Positions 17,204 through 26,104 of a stretch of DNA of 64,000 bases are shown here, one piece after another. Origin of the DNA: Roseiarcus sp963782255 (GTDB lineage: Bacteria > Pseudomonadota > Alphaproteobacteria > Rhizobiales > Beijerinckiaceae); contig CAWAIS010000001.1 in the NCBI GenBank assembly GCA_963782255.1, forward strand, positions 4,154,001 to 4,218,000, given 5' to 3'. The position numbers were made by a program, and so were the translations under genes. The notes beneath the pieces are model-generated. The model saw only the letters and a list, made by a program, of their open reading frames with translations, did not search any database and was not told the origin of the DNA. The number at the start of each line of letters is the position of its first letter. The stretch's first letter is position 1.

Positions 17204-18880
17204 TCAGCTGAAGTTGCGCTCTGCGTGAATACCGTACAGATGCGTTTTGCGGTATAGTGTCGGCCGCGAGATCCCGAGCCTCTGCACCGCCCGGGTCAGG
17301 TTGCCGCGCTCGGCGACAAGGGCTTCCATCACCGCCTCGCGCTCGACCTCCTCGAGACTCTGAGGCGATGGTCGGCTCTTGTCGACCGGCAGCGCGCCGG
17401 CGGCCGCTCGTCCCCGAGGACTTCCTCGGGCAGGTCGTCGAGCCGGACGAGCGGGCTCCTCGCCAAGAGGCTGAGGCGCGCCACCAGGTTTCTCAATTCG
17501 CGCACATTGCCCGGCCAGCGATAGACCTTGAGAGCGTCCTCAGCCTCGCCGCTGAATTCGAGCAGCGGCCGGCCCGTCTGCACGGACAGCTTCTCGTTGT
17601 AGTAGGCGATCAGGAGCAGGATGTCCTCCTGCCGGTCGCGCAGCGGCGGGACGCGGATCGACACCATGCCGATGCGGTAAAAGAGGTCGCTGCGGAACCG
17701 TCCGGCCGCGACCTCGCCGCGCAGGTCTCAGTTGGTCGAGGCGATCAGGCGGACATCCACGGGGCGGTCGCGCGTGTCTCCGATCCGACGCACCACCCGC
17801 TCCTCGAGGACCCTGAGCAGGAAGGGCTGAATGTCGAGCGGCATCTCGCCGATCTCGTCGAGGCTGAGCACGCCGCCGTTGGCGAGCTCGAAGACCCCGG
17901 CCTTGCCTTCCTTGGTCGAGCTCGTGAAGGCGCCGCCGACATGGCCGAAGATCTCGTCGCCGAACAGTTCCCGCGTGATCGCGCCGCAGTTCAGGGCGAC
18001 GAAGGGAGCCTGCCTGCGCTCACTCTCGGCATGAACGAGACGCGCGAACAGCTCCTTCCCGACGCCCGTCTCGCCCTCGATCAAGAAGGCGATCTCCGGT
18101 CCGGACCGAGCGACCCGGCGGGCCGTGTCGATCGCGGCCTGCAAGGCCGGGCATTCGCCGACGATCGCGTCTGCGGCTCTGTCGATCCGGGTCCCGGGAG
18201 AGGCCTTGCGAGCGGGCCGCGCGGCGGAGGCGCTGAAGGGAAAGACAAGGGCCGCGCCGCGGATCTCGCCGTCCAGCCGGAGCGGATTGAAATGGCACGC
18301 GCGCAAGAGCGCGTCGGGAAAGGCGCTGCCCTCCGCCTTGGTCAAGTCGGTCAGAGGGCCTTCGAGGATCGGCCGCGTGGACGAACACCGCTTCCCCGGT
18401 CGCGAGCGCGGTCCCAATGCCATTCGTGCCGACCGAAGCTTCGGCCCACATGCCTCCGACGGAAAGGTGGATGTCGGCGGCGGCATGGAGCGTCGCCTTG
18501 TCGCCAAGCGCCTCGAGCATGACGCCGTCGCGGTCGGTCAGCACGATCATGGCGCCGGTGCCTTGGATCAGCTTCGACACCGAGGCGAAGCAGGGCCGAG
18601 CCGCGGCGATCAGGTCGGCGTTCTTACGAAGCAGGCTGTCGATTCGGGCGCGATCCGCATCGATCGGGGCCGCGGAGCCGCCCGCGTCAATGCCGCCTTC
18701 GAGACTTCTTCGCCACGAATTCTGGATGAGCGATCGGACCGGTTGGCGCGCCAGGTTCGACGGCCTTCCTTCGAGCAGGTCGGCCCAGGCGTCCATCGTC
18801 TGACCTTCATCGTACGGCAAGTACCCGACCCCGGCCGAGGACGCTCCGGCCGGTGCAGTGGACATCATGGGGCGCTCCAT
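17204..18880 (-). pseudogene. Sigma-54-dependent activator, AcoR/MimR type, disrupted
   Basis: Enhancer-binding protein remnant. The N-terminal GAF-like region (GAMIVLTDRDGVMLEALGD, VGTNGIGTALATGEAVFVHA) breaks off near 18370 and resumes in another frame as PILEGPLTDL, with much of the expected GAF end missing. The AAA+ domain has Walker A GETGVGKELF, then ELANGGVLSLDEIGEMPL; an in-frame TGA at 17728-17730 replaces the Arg of IASTN-R-DLRGEV. WPGNVRELRNLV follows, then a second shift near 17400 before the Fis-type HTH (VQRLGISRPTLYRK). It probably once drove the prm promoter. Confidence 0.8.
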
Positions 18881-18972
18881 TGATCGAAACGATGAGTTTC
18901 CGTCGCTCGCCCCCCAATTTGTCGTGTGTGTCGCGGCCTTCCCACCCCAGCCTTCCCGCGCGTCTCCAAGCC

Positions 18973-19455
18973 CTATTCGAACCCGAGTCTGGACGCGATC
19001 TCGGCGACGAGCGCGTCTTCTGCGCCGTCCGGCGCCAGCAACGCGCGATCGAGATCGTCCAGCTGTGTGAGCAATTCGTCAGGCGCGGGAGCCGGGAAGC
19101 CGTTTCGCGCGCTGGCGAGAAGAAAGTTCAGTTCGCCGTCCGCACGCCGGATCTGACCGAGATGCCACAGCTGCCGCCCAGAATTGTCGTCGACGACAAC
19201 GACCCGCCCGTTGAGGGTCGCCCGCACGCATGGACGGACCTCGGGCGAAGCTGACGCCGATTCTCCCATCACGTATACGGTTTGTCCGCTCGACGGCGGC
19301 GGCGCATCCGTCTTCGCCGCCTTCCTGGCCGAATAGCTCCCTTGCGTCAGGTGATCGGCCATCTTCACGATCGTGGCGCGATTCTGATCGAGAAACACCT
19401 TGAGACGAGCGTCCTGCGGGCGCGGGCCGCCCCGCTGCGAGAAGATCTCGACCAT
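18973..19455 (-). CDS. Hypothetical protein, about 160 aa
   Basis: Start chosen at ATG 19453-19455, with GGGAGGA 5 nt upstream, giving MVEIFSQRGGPRPQDARLKV. The middle is a low-complexity linker (AKTDAPPPSSGQ). The C-terminal part reads as beta strands then a helix (GRVVVVDDNSGRQLWHLG; DELLTQLDDLDRALLAPDG). No family recognised and no export signal. Upstream sequence to 19620 holds no other gene. Confidence 0.5.
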   Translation of the reverse strand: MVEIFSQRGGPRPQDARLKVFLDQNRATIVKMADHLTQGSYSARKAAKTDAPPPSSGQTVYVMGESASASPEVRPCVRATLNGRVVVVDDNSGRQLWHLGQIRRADGELNFLLASARNGFPAPAPDELLTQLDDLDRALLAPDGAEDALVAEIASRLGFE

Positions 19456-19620
19456 CGTTCCTCCCATCGTGCGGGCCTCGTTGCGGACGCCTCGCTTCCA
19501 AGACGATCGCCCGCAACAAAGCATTGCACAATAGCGCGATTCGACGGGCTTCGGCAGTATGCAAATACCACAAATCCGGGTCAGCCGTTCTGACCGCGTC
19601 AAGGGTTCTGTTGCAACGCG

Positions 19621-20458
19621 TCATCCCCCGCCGGTCAAGCGTGACCTGTCTGAACAGTCCGGATCGAGCATACTTTCGGCGGAGGCTTCGCTCAGCATTC
19701 CGGACGCGCTGGAATATGACGCGAGGATGATGGACTCGTCGCGGTCGTCGACGCGGACTCCTGCGACAACAATCGTCAATCGGGTCAAGTTTCGAATTTT
19801 GTCGCCAAGGCCCTCGGCTGCGAGCCGAAGCGGGTCGACGTCCGACAGGTCCGCCCGCTCGATCCGCAGTCCCCAGAATGCCGCGCCCGCGATCCGGATG
19901 TCGACCCTCGTCCAGGCTCCGAGCGGTAGCTTTGGCGCCACCATAGGCAGCCATCGCTGAAGCGCGGGCGCGAGGCAGCCGAGGTGAATGTGAAACTGTT
20001 CCTGGCTCCGCATCAGAGCGGAATTGGCCGCGAGCGCGAATGCATCGGGTTCAGGCGGCTTGCCCCCGTGGCCCTCAACAAGCGGCCGTGCGCGCCAGGC
20101 GGCCGCAAAATAGTTTGGCGCCTCGCGCGACCTCAGCCACGGGTCCTCAAGTCCAACGACTCGACGGGTCGGCGACAAGATCGTGTCGGATGGACCAAGA
20201 GGAGCGCGCAGAACGACGTATCCTCGCTCTTCTCCGCCGGTCAAATCGACTTTGAGGCAGGGAAACGGAGACCGAGTTCAGCTTGAAATCTATGACGCAG
20301 GCTCGAACAGCCAGCCAGAGCGACAGGCGCCCCGGCGAAGAGGCGAGCAATCCGAGCGACAAGGACGCAAGGCTGAGAACGGCAAAGCCCAGGGCGACCT
20401 TAATCAGAAGCCTGCGCACAGTTCTTGCCTGCGCTCCCGCCAACGGTCTGCTCCTCAT
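19621..20458 (-). CDS. cdh: CDP-diacylglycerol diphosphatase, frameshifted
   Basis: Hydrolyses CDP-diacylglycerol to phosphatidate and CMP in membrane lipid turnover. It has an N-terminal membrane anchor (LLIKVALGFAVLSLASLSLG, about residues 15-37). The catalytic part shows RGYVVLRAPLGPSDTILSPT, VGLEDPWL, APNYFAAAW, and the HIT-like signature SQEQFHIHLGCLAP. The frame shifts once near 20258 (before KVDLTGGEERGY). ATG 20456-20458 starts MRSRPLAGAQARTV. Repaired length of about 275 is normal. Confidence 0.75.
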
Positions 20459-20658
20459 TGTCGCTCCGCCGATTTCCGCGCTCGGCTTGCGAGGGAACGG
20501 AGCTGATCGAACATTCATTGCAGATTTCTGTCGCCGCGGTATTTGTTGAGGCCGAGCGAACGGTCCCCCTGGGCGATTGACAGCGGAATTTGGCGGCGAT
20601 CCGCGCTAACCGCGACTTCGCGGATCTTAAATCGAATGCCATCCCGGAGTGAACGCGA

Positions 20659-22005
20659 GTGTTCGGATTTCGAACCTTCTCCAGCGCGGAAGGGAGCCAG
20701 CGCGCCGCCTGGTGGGGCGCGGGGGCCATTGTGGTGATCGCAGCGCTGTGGACGGCGTTTCTTCAATTCTCGGACCTGAAAGGCGATTACAGCGGCGTCG
20801 ACGCAGACAGGCGGATACTTCGCCTTCAGGAACAGGCCGACGCCCTTTTTCGAAAAGGGGACGAGGGCGGCGATAATCGCGTCTTGGCGGCCGCCATCGA
20901 CCTCCGCAAGCGGATTGCAACGCTAATTTCGCGCGAGAAGGCTCCGCTCGATTGGGCGGCAGCGCAGCACGATCTCGGCGACGCGCTGTTCAAGCTTGGT
21001 GAGCGTGAGAGTGGGACGGCGCGGCTTCAGGATGCAGTCGCGGCCTACCACGCGGCGCTTCAGGAGCGAACGCGCGACCGGACGCCGTTTGACTGGGCGA
21101 CCACCGAAAACAGTCTCGGCGCCGCGCTCGAAACGCTGGGCGCGCGAGAGAGCGGAACAGCTCGGCTTGAGGAGGCCGTGGCGGCGCTTCGTGCGGCGCT
21201 CGAGGCGAGGCCGCACGATCGCCTTCCTGCCGACTGGGCGACGACCGAGAATAATCTGGGCAATGCGCTCGAAGCACTGGGCGAGCGGGAGAACGGGACG
21301 GCGCGGCTCGAGGAGGCGGTCGGGGCGTTTCGTGCAGCGCTCAAGGAATGGACCCGCGAACGGGCGCCGGTCCAATGGGCGGCGACGCAGAACAATCTCG
21401 GCAATGCGCTTGTCGCGGTCGGCGCGCGGGAGCCCGGAACGGCGCGGCTCGAGGAGGCGGTCGCTGCTTACAAAGCGACGCTCGGCGAATACACGCGCGA
21501 GCGCGTTCCGCTTGACTGGGCGCAGGCGGAAAACAATCTCGGCATTGCGCTTGCGGCGCTCGGCGAGCGCGAGGGCGGGACGGCGCGGCTCGGCGAAGCG
21601 GTCGTGGCTTTTCGCTCAGCGCTCGAGGAGCGAACGCGCGAGCGGGTTCCGCTCAAGTGGGAGGCGACTCAGACCAATCTCGCCAAAGCCCTGGCGCTGC
21701 TCGGCGCGCGGGAAAGCGGAACCGAGCATTTGGACGAGGCGGTCGAGGCTTACCGTCCGGTGATTCAGGAGGTGACCCGCGAACGCGATCCGGCCCGTTG
21801 GGCGCTGAACGTGGGCGGCCAAGGCCTCGTCCTGTTGGTGATCGCCGACCGCAAGAGCGATGCAGGCACAGCCGAACAGGCTCTTGCACAAATCAGTGAG
21901 GCCGTTCACGCCTTGCGATCGGGCGGCCACGACGAGCGCGCTGATATTTTCCAGGCGCAACTTGGCAAGGCGCGCGCCCTTGTCGACCGGTTACGCAGTC
22001 GCTGA
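20659..22005 (+). CDS. Membrane-anchored TPR protein
   Basis: 448 residues from GTG 20659. One N-terminal transmembrane helix (GAGAIVVIAALWTAFLQF, about 20-38), then seven tandem units of 47 residues with the pattern W-A-T-E-N-NLG-AL..LGERE-GTARLEEAV, the last degenerate. This repeat type is widespread in Hyphomicrobiales proteins annotated only as tetratricopeptide proteins. Predicted to face the periplasm or cytoplasm as a protein-binding solenoid; partner unknown. Adjacent repeats are also similar at the DNA level. Confidence 0.75.
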   Translation: MFGFRTFSSAEGSQRAAWWGAGAIVVIAALWTAFLQFSDLKGDYSGVDADRRILRLQEQADALFRKGDEGGDNRVLAAAIDLRKRIATLISREKAPLDWAAAQHDLGDALFKLGERESGTARLQDAVAAYHAALQERTRDRTPFDWATTENSLGAALETLGARESGTARLEEAVAALRAALEARPHDRLPADWATTENNLGNALEALGERENGTARLEEAVGAFRAALKEWTRERAPVQWAATQNNLGNALVAVGAREPGTARLEEAVAAYKATLGEYTRERVPLDWAQAENNLGIALAALGEREGGTARLGEAVVAFRSALEERTRERVPLKWEATQTNLAKALALLGARESGTEHLDEAVEAYRPVIQEVTRERDPARWALNVGGQGLVLLVIADRKSDAGTAEQALAQISEAVHALRSGGHDERADIFQAQLGKARALVDRLRSR

Positions 22006-22108
22006 GTTCCAATATCCATATCAATCGCGGGGCTGAGATCCTTCCCAGACGAAGGGCATCGAGGCGAGCGCGGCTAGTCGAACATTCGCGTGCTGGCGAC
22101 CCCTGCCC

Positions 22109-22416
22109 TCACACCGTCATCCGCCCCCGCACCTCGGCCTCATCCGTCTCGGCGCGGGTTCCGGAGAGCACGATCGCGCCGCGGTCCATCACCGCATAGT
22201 CGTCGGCGATGTGGCGCGCCCATTCGAAGTATTGCTCGACCACCAGGATCGCCATGCCGCCCCTCTGGCGCAGATGGACGAGCGCGCAGCCGATGTCCTT
22301 GATGATCGAGGGCTGGATGCCCTCGGTCGGCTCGTCGAGGATGAGGAGTTTCGGCTTCGTCACGAGCGCCCGGGCGATGGCGAGCTGCTGTTGCTGACCG
22401 CTGGAAAGATCGCCGC
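22109..22416 (-). pseudogene. Detached 3' fragment of urtE
   Basis: Encodes SSGQQQQLAIARALVTKPKL through the stop, matching the last 100 residues of the complete UrtE at 24436-25143 nearly residue for residue (for example RHIADDYAVMDRGAIVLSGT against RDIADDYAVMDRGAIVLAGT). No Walker A region precedes it. DNA similarity to the full copy is roughly nine in ten by eye. Similarity stops abruptly at about 22416. Confidence 0.85.
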
Positions 22417-22468
22417 TATAACCGAGGGAAGCGAATTCGTCATGGCGGCGGGCCCTGCGAGGCTGAGA

Positions 22469-24199
22469 TCATTGCGACTGCCGCCCGACACTCGCAGCAA
22501 TGGCGTCGCGCAGTTCTGGCTCGCTCAGATAATTCATGTGATTCTGCTCGAAATTGCCGACCACACACGTATTCAGCGCCTCGGGAATGGGCCCGCCGAC
22601 AAAATCGCTCACGCGATAAAAATTCTTCCACGTGGGCAGAGCGAGGCTGTCCACGATGCCGAGAAAATCTCCGTATAGAGTCTGGATCGGAGAGCCGGCT
22701 GTAATGAATGTTATCTGACCACTTTCCGTCACTGGCAGGGCGTTTGCCGCAATCATTGTACCTTGGCTATACGCGATGATCAGTATCCGGTCCTTGAATT
22801 GTTGGCCAAGCCCAACCATGAGTTCCCTAAAACGCCGTTGAGCACGCTCCGCCATGGCAAGTTTGCTGCCGTTCTCCGGGACAATGTAAAATACGACGTC
22901 GGCCGCGATCCGCAGCCCGAGGCGCAGGGGCCCCACCGTCGACGGCAGAAAACCAAGCAGCCGCATACTCGACGCGGCATAAATCTCAAACACGTTCAGT
23001 CGCGCTAGAGGCACGAGCCAGGGCAGCGCGTGATAAATCTGCTGTTTTGGGAAGAAAAACAGGTTCGCGATGTAGGCGGTGCCGACAAGGCCCGACAGCC
23101 CAACAAATAGAAACAGCGATGACCTGAGCCAGACTCGCAGGAACTCTCCGAGGGGCGGCTTTTTGGCATTTGACTTGGAAAACGTTAGGCGCGCAAAAAA
23201 TAGCGAAAGACCGAGCGAAACAAAGAGTCCAAAAGAAGCAGTGGCGCTGCCAAGCACAAACTCCATGAAAGCCAGGTCGTAAGGAAGTGCTGAGGCGTAG
23301 GCAGTGGTCCATACAGCATACGCGGCGTCATCGGTGAGGTGTAGGTGCTTACTGTACAGCGCGAGATTGATCGTCCAAAGCACTGCCCCGCCTCCGCCTC
23401 CGATCAGCGCGAATGGGAGACCTAAGGCCGTGGCCCGAACGACAAAAGCCGTGAGACGGATCTTTTTCGTGAGATCCGTCTTATTAGAGTTAATCCAATT
23501 CCAAGTGCTACGCGCCGCTGTTTCAATCGTGGCGATCGTAACGAGTATAAGCGCGCCCGTCTGAATTAGGCCGATGATCCAAGCTGCATAAACTGCCGAG
23601 TGTGGGTCTCCCGATGCGCCGAGCATACCAAAGGCGCTTGCGAGGATCGCGACGATGGCGAAGGTTGGAATCAAGATCACGCCGATCCAGACACTTTTGT
23701 CCAAGCTGCGGAGGGACCAAGCAACCGCGAGGACCGGCCCAACGGCCAGGAGGAGGCCGACAGCCCGTAGCCATCCGGACAGGGCGAAGATGTGCAGAAA
23801 GGTGAAGAATAGCGCCGGCGCAGCCAGCACGATCCCAAAAAGCAGATTTTTCAGAAGCCTGCCAGTGTGGCTTGGCCTGTTCGCGCCGGTATCGGCCCCC
23901 CGCCGGCCTTCGGCACCTATCTGGGCCAGCGCCAGGATCATCTTGAAGAAGAAGCCCGCCAAGCTCAGCGGCCCTCGGATCTGAGGCTTCAGGTCGGCCC
24001 AATAAAGCTCGTAAGCATCGGATATGTAGTCATGATCGTTGAGAGTTGCGTGTTTGAACGTGTCTCCGCCAAAGGCGATGTCACCAATAGGGCCGCCGAG
24101 GTCGCCCACGAACTGCCGAAGCATCTCGCCGGCACGCGTGGCCCCCACCCCATGGACCACGACGACCGCGTACTTCGCTGATGGCTGCAAGGCATCCAT
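22469..24199 (-). CDS. Polytopic membrane alpha/beta-hydrolase-like protein
   Basis: 576 residues. The N-terminus YAVVVVHGVGATRAGEMLRQ is an oxyanion-type HG motif. Residues about 115-400 contain some seven or eight hydrophobic helices (ILIPTFAIVAILASAFGM; FGLFVSLGLSLFFARL). The C-terminal part holds the nucleophile elbow IIAYSQGTMIAANAL and a likely catalytic His in FEQNHMNYLSEPEL. It looks like a lipase/esterase with a membrane insert; substrate unknown. GC is visibly lower than in the neighbours, and the gene sits between two copies of the urtE 3' end, indicating acquisition. Confidence 0.7.
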   Translation of the reverse strand: MDALQPSAKYAVVVVHGVGATRAGEMLRQFVGDLGGPIGDIAFGGDTFKHATLNDHDYISDAYELYWADLKPQIRGPLSLAGFFFKMILALAQIGAEGRRGADTGANRPSHTGRLLKNLLFGIVLAAPALFFTFLHIFALSGWLRAVGLLLAVGPVLAVAWSLRSLDKSVWIGVILIPTFAIVAILASAFGMLGASGDPHSAVYAAWIIGLIQTGALILVTIATIETAARSTWNWINSNKTDLTKKIRLTAFVVRATALGLPFALIGGGGGAVLWTINLALYSKHLHLTDDAAYAVWTTAYASALPYDLAFMEFVLGSATASFGLFVSLGLSLFFARLTFSKSNAKKPPLGEFLRVWLRSSLFLFVGLSGLVGTAYIANLFFFPKQQIYHALPWLVPLARLNVFEIYAASSMRLLGFLPSTVGPLRLGLRIAADVVFYIVPENGSKLAMAERAQRRFRELMVGLGQQFKDRILIIAYSQGTMIAANALPVTESGQITFITAGSPIQTLYGDFLGIVDSLALPTWKNFYRVSDFVGGPIPEALNTCVVGNFEQNHMNYLSEPELRDAIAASVGRQSQ

Positions 24200-24435
24200 G
24201 TTGGGGACCGCAGATCGGAAATATTTACTCCGGAAAAACTTCTTGCGAATCCACCCTTTGTATCGACCAATACCCCCCGCCGTCCAGCAATATTGACACG
24301 ATTAATGGAGTTGCGCGACTACAACGCGCGATCCCTGCCGCGGCACCACGCGCCCCTGCCACTGCGAATACGGACGACGCTAAACTGCCGCGCAACCCCC
24401 TAGGCAAAGGCGGCTACGCCCGATCACGCCTCCCC

Positions 24436-25143
24436 TCACACCGTCATCCGCCCCCTGACCGCGGTCTCGTCCATCTCGGCCCGCGTTCCCGCGAGCACGA
24501 TCGCGCCGCGGTCCATGACGGCATAATCATCGGCGATGTCGCGCGCCCATTCGAAATATTGCTCGACCACCAGGATCGCCATGCCGCCCCTCTGACGCAG
24601 ATGGACGAGCGCGCGGCCGATGTCCTTGATGATCGAGGGCTGGATGCCCTCGGTCGGCTCGTCGAGGATCAGGAGTTTCGGCTTCGTCACGAGCGCGCGC
24701 GCAATGGCGAGCTGCTGTTGCTGCCCGCCGGAAAGATCCCCGCCGCGCCGGCCGAGCATGTCGTTCAGCACGGGGAACAACGAGAAGATCTCGTCGTCGA
24801 CGACGCGCTCGTCGCGCGGGAGGCCGGCGAAGCCCGTCATCAGGTTCTCGCGCACGGTGAGCAGCGGAAAGATCTCGCGCCCCTGCGGCACGTAGCCGAA
24901 GCCGCGGCGCGCGCGCATGTGGCTCGGCAGCTTCGTCATATCTTCGTCGTTCCAGCGGATCGCGCCGCTCGCCACCATGTGCTGGCCGACGACGGCGCGC
25001 AGGAGCGACGATTTTCCGACCCCGTTCCTGCCCAGCACGGTCAGGATCCGGCCGATCTCGGCCTTCAGCGACACCGCGCGCAGAGCCTGCGCCGCGCCGT
25101 AGAAGAGATCGATGCGTTCGACGCTCAGCATGAGGCGATCCAT
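24436..25143 (-). CDS. urtE: Urea ABC transporter ATP-binding protein UrtE
   Basis: LivF-type ATPase, 235 residues from ATG 25141-25143; ATG 25131 (MLSVERIDLFYG) is an equally good start. Walker A GRNGVGKSSL, signature LSGGQQQQLAIARAL, Walker B LLILDEPTEG and the H-loop region are intact. It couples ATP hydrolysis to urea (or short amide) import with UrtD at the inner membrane. Last gene of the operon; its 3' third is duplicated at 22.1 kb. Confidence 0.93.
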   Translation of the reverse strand: MDRLMLSVERIDLFYGAAQALRAVSLKAEIGRILTVLGRNGVGKSSLLRAVVGQHMVASGAIRWNDEDMTKLPSHMRARRGFGYVPQGREIFPLLTVRENLMTGFAGLPRDERVVDDEIFSLFPVLNDMLGRRGGDLSGGQQQQLAIARALVTKPKLLILDEPTEGIQPSIIKDIGRALVHLRQRGGMAILVVEQYFEWARDIADDYAVMDRGAIVLAGTRAEMDETAVRGRMTV

Positions 25144-25194
25144 GAAAGGACGATCCCGGTAAGTGGCTGCTCGCCGAAGCCTGAACGCGCGCCC

Positions 25195-25320
25195 CCCCTC
25201 CACCGGCCTTCGGCCGGTCCCCCTCCCCCGCCGCTTCGCGGCAAGGGAGGATTAGCGCCATCCTCCCCTGCGAAGCGGGGGAGGGGGACCATGCGAAGCG
25301 TGGTGGAGGGGGCGGCGCCG
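25195..25320. repeat. Intergenic palindromic repeat between urtD and urtE
   Basis: CCCTCCACC...CCCCTCCCCCGC faces GCGGGGGAGGGGGACC...GGTGGAGGGG with a short centre, forming a long imperfect palindrome with inner hairpins (GGCCTTCGGCC). Such elements are common between genes in alphaproteobacteria and may give an RNA structure that separates urtE expression from the rest of the operon. Confidence 0.65.
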
Positions 25321-25333
25321 CAGCAGAACACTG

Positions 25334-26104
25334 TCACCGCCCGAGATAGACTTCGACGACGCGCGGATCGGCGCTGACCTGATCGAGCGATCCGTCCGCG
25401 AGCACCGAGCCTTCGTGCAGCACCGTGACCTTGACGCCGAGCTCTCGGACGAAAGCCATGTCGTGCTCGACGACGACGACCGAATGATCACGCGCGATGG
25501 CGCGAAGGAGTTCAGCGGTCGCCGCCGTCTCGGCGTCGGTCATGCCGGCGACCGGCTCGTCGACAAGCAGAAGCTTCGGGTCCTGCGCGAGCAGCATGCC
25601 GATCTCGAGCCATTGCTTCTGCCCGTGCGAGAGCGAGCCCGCGACGCGGGCGCGATGGTCGCCGAGCCGGGTCGTCGCGAGAATCCGATCGATCGTCTGG
25701 CGCACGGCCCTGTCGTCGCGGCCGAACAGCGTCGCGAAGACGCCGCGCGGGGCCTTGGTCGCGAGCAGGAGGTTGTCCTCGACCGTGTGGTTCTCGAACA
25801 CCGTCGGCTTCTGAAACTTGCGCCCCACTCCGAGCGTCGCAATCTCAGCTTCGTCGAGCTTCGTCAGGTCGTACTTGCCATCGAACATGACGTCGCCCTC
25901 GTCCGGCCGGGTCTTGCCAGTGATGACGTCCATCATGGTCGTCTTGCCCGCGCCGTTCGGCCCGATGATCGCGCGCATCTCGCCGGGCGCGAGCACGAGC
26001 GACAGTCCACGCAGCGCCTTGAAGCCGTCAAACGAAACGCTGATGCCGTCGAGGTAGAGCAGCGACGAGGTGAGCGTCGGATTGTCGACTTCGGCCAGGG
26101 TCAT
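25334..26104 (-). CDS. urtD: Urea ABC transporter ATP-binding protein UrtD
   Basis: LivG-type ATPase of 256 residues. Walker A GPNGAGKTTM, signature LSHGQKQWLEIGM and Walker B LLLVDEPVAGM followed by the LivG-specific VVVEHDMAFVREL. Its ATG 26102-26104 overlaps the urtC stop by ATGA, showing translational coupling. Urea and NtrC-regulated import is the role of the complete UrtABCDE set. Confidence 0.94.
   Translation of the reverse strand: MTLAEVDNPTLTSSLLYLDGISVSFDGFKALRGLSLVLAPGEMRAIIGPNGAGKTTMMDVITGKTRPDEGDVMFDGKYDLTKLDEAEIATLGVGRKFQKPTVFENHTVEDNLLLATKAPRGVFATLFGRDDRAVRQTIDRILATTRLGDHRARVAGSLSHGQKQWLEIGMLLAQDPKLLLVDEPVAGMTDAETAATAELLRAIARDHSVVVVEHDMAFVRELGVKVTVLHEGSVLADGSLDQVSADPRVVEVYLGR

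Noticed and set aside
20920..21880. Regular DNA repeats resembling an array
   Set aside because: The 141-bp period encodes 47-residue TPR units; no spacers, so not CRISPR.
22109..22363. A second functional urtE
   Set aside because: Lacks Walker A and two thirds of the protein; a detached 3' fragment.
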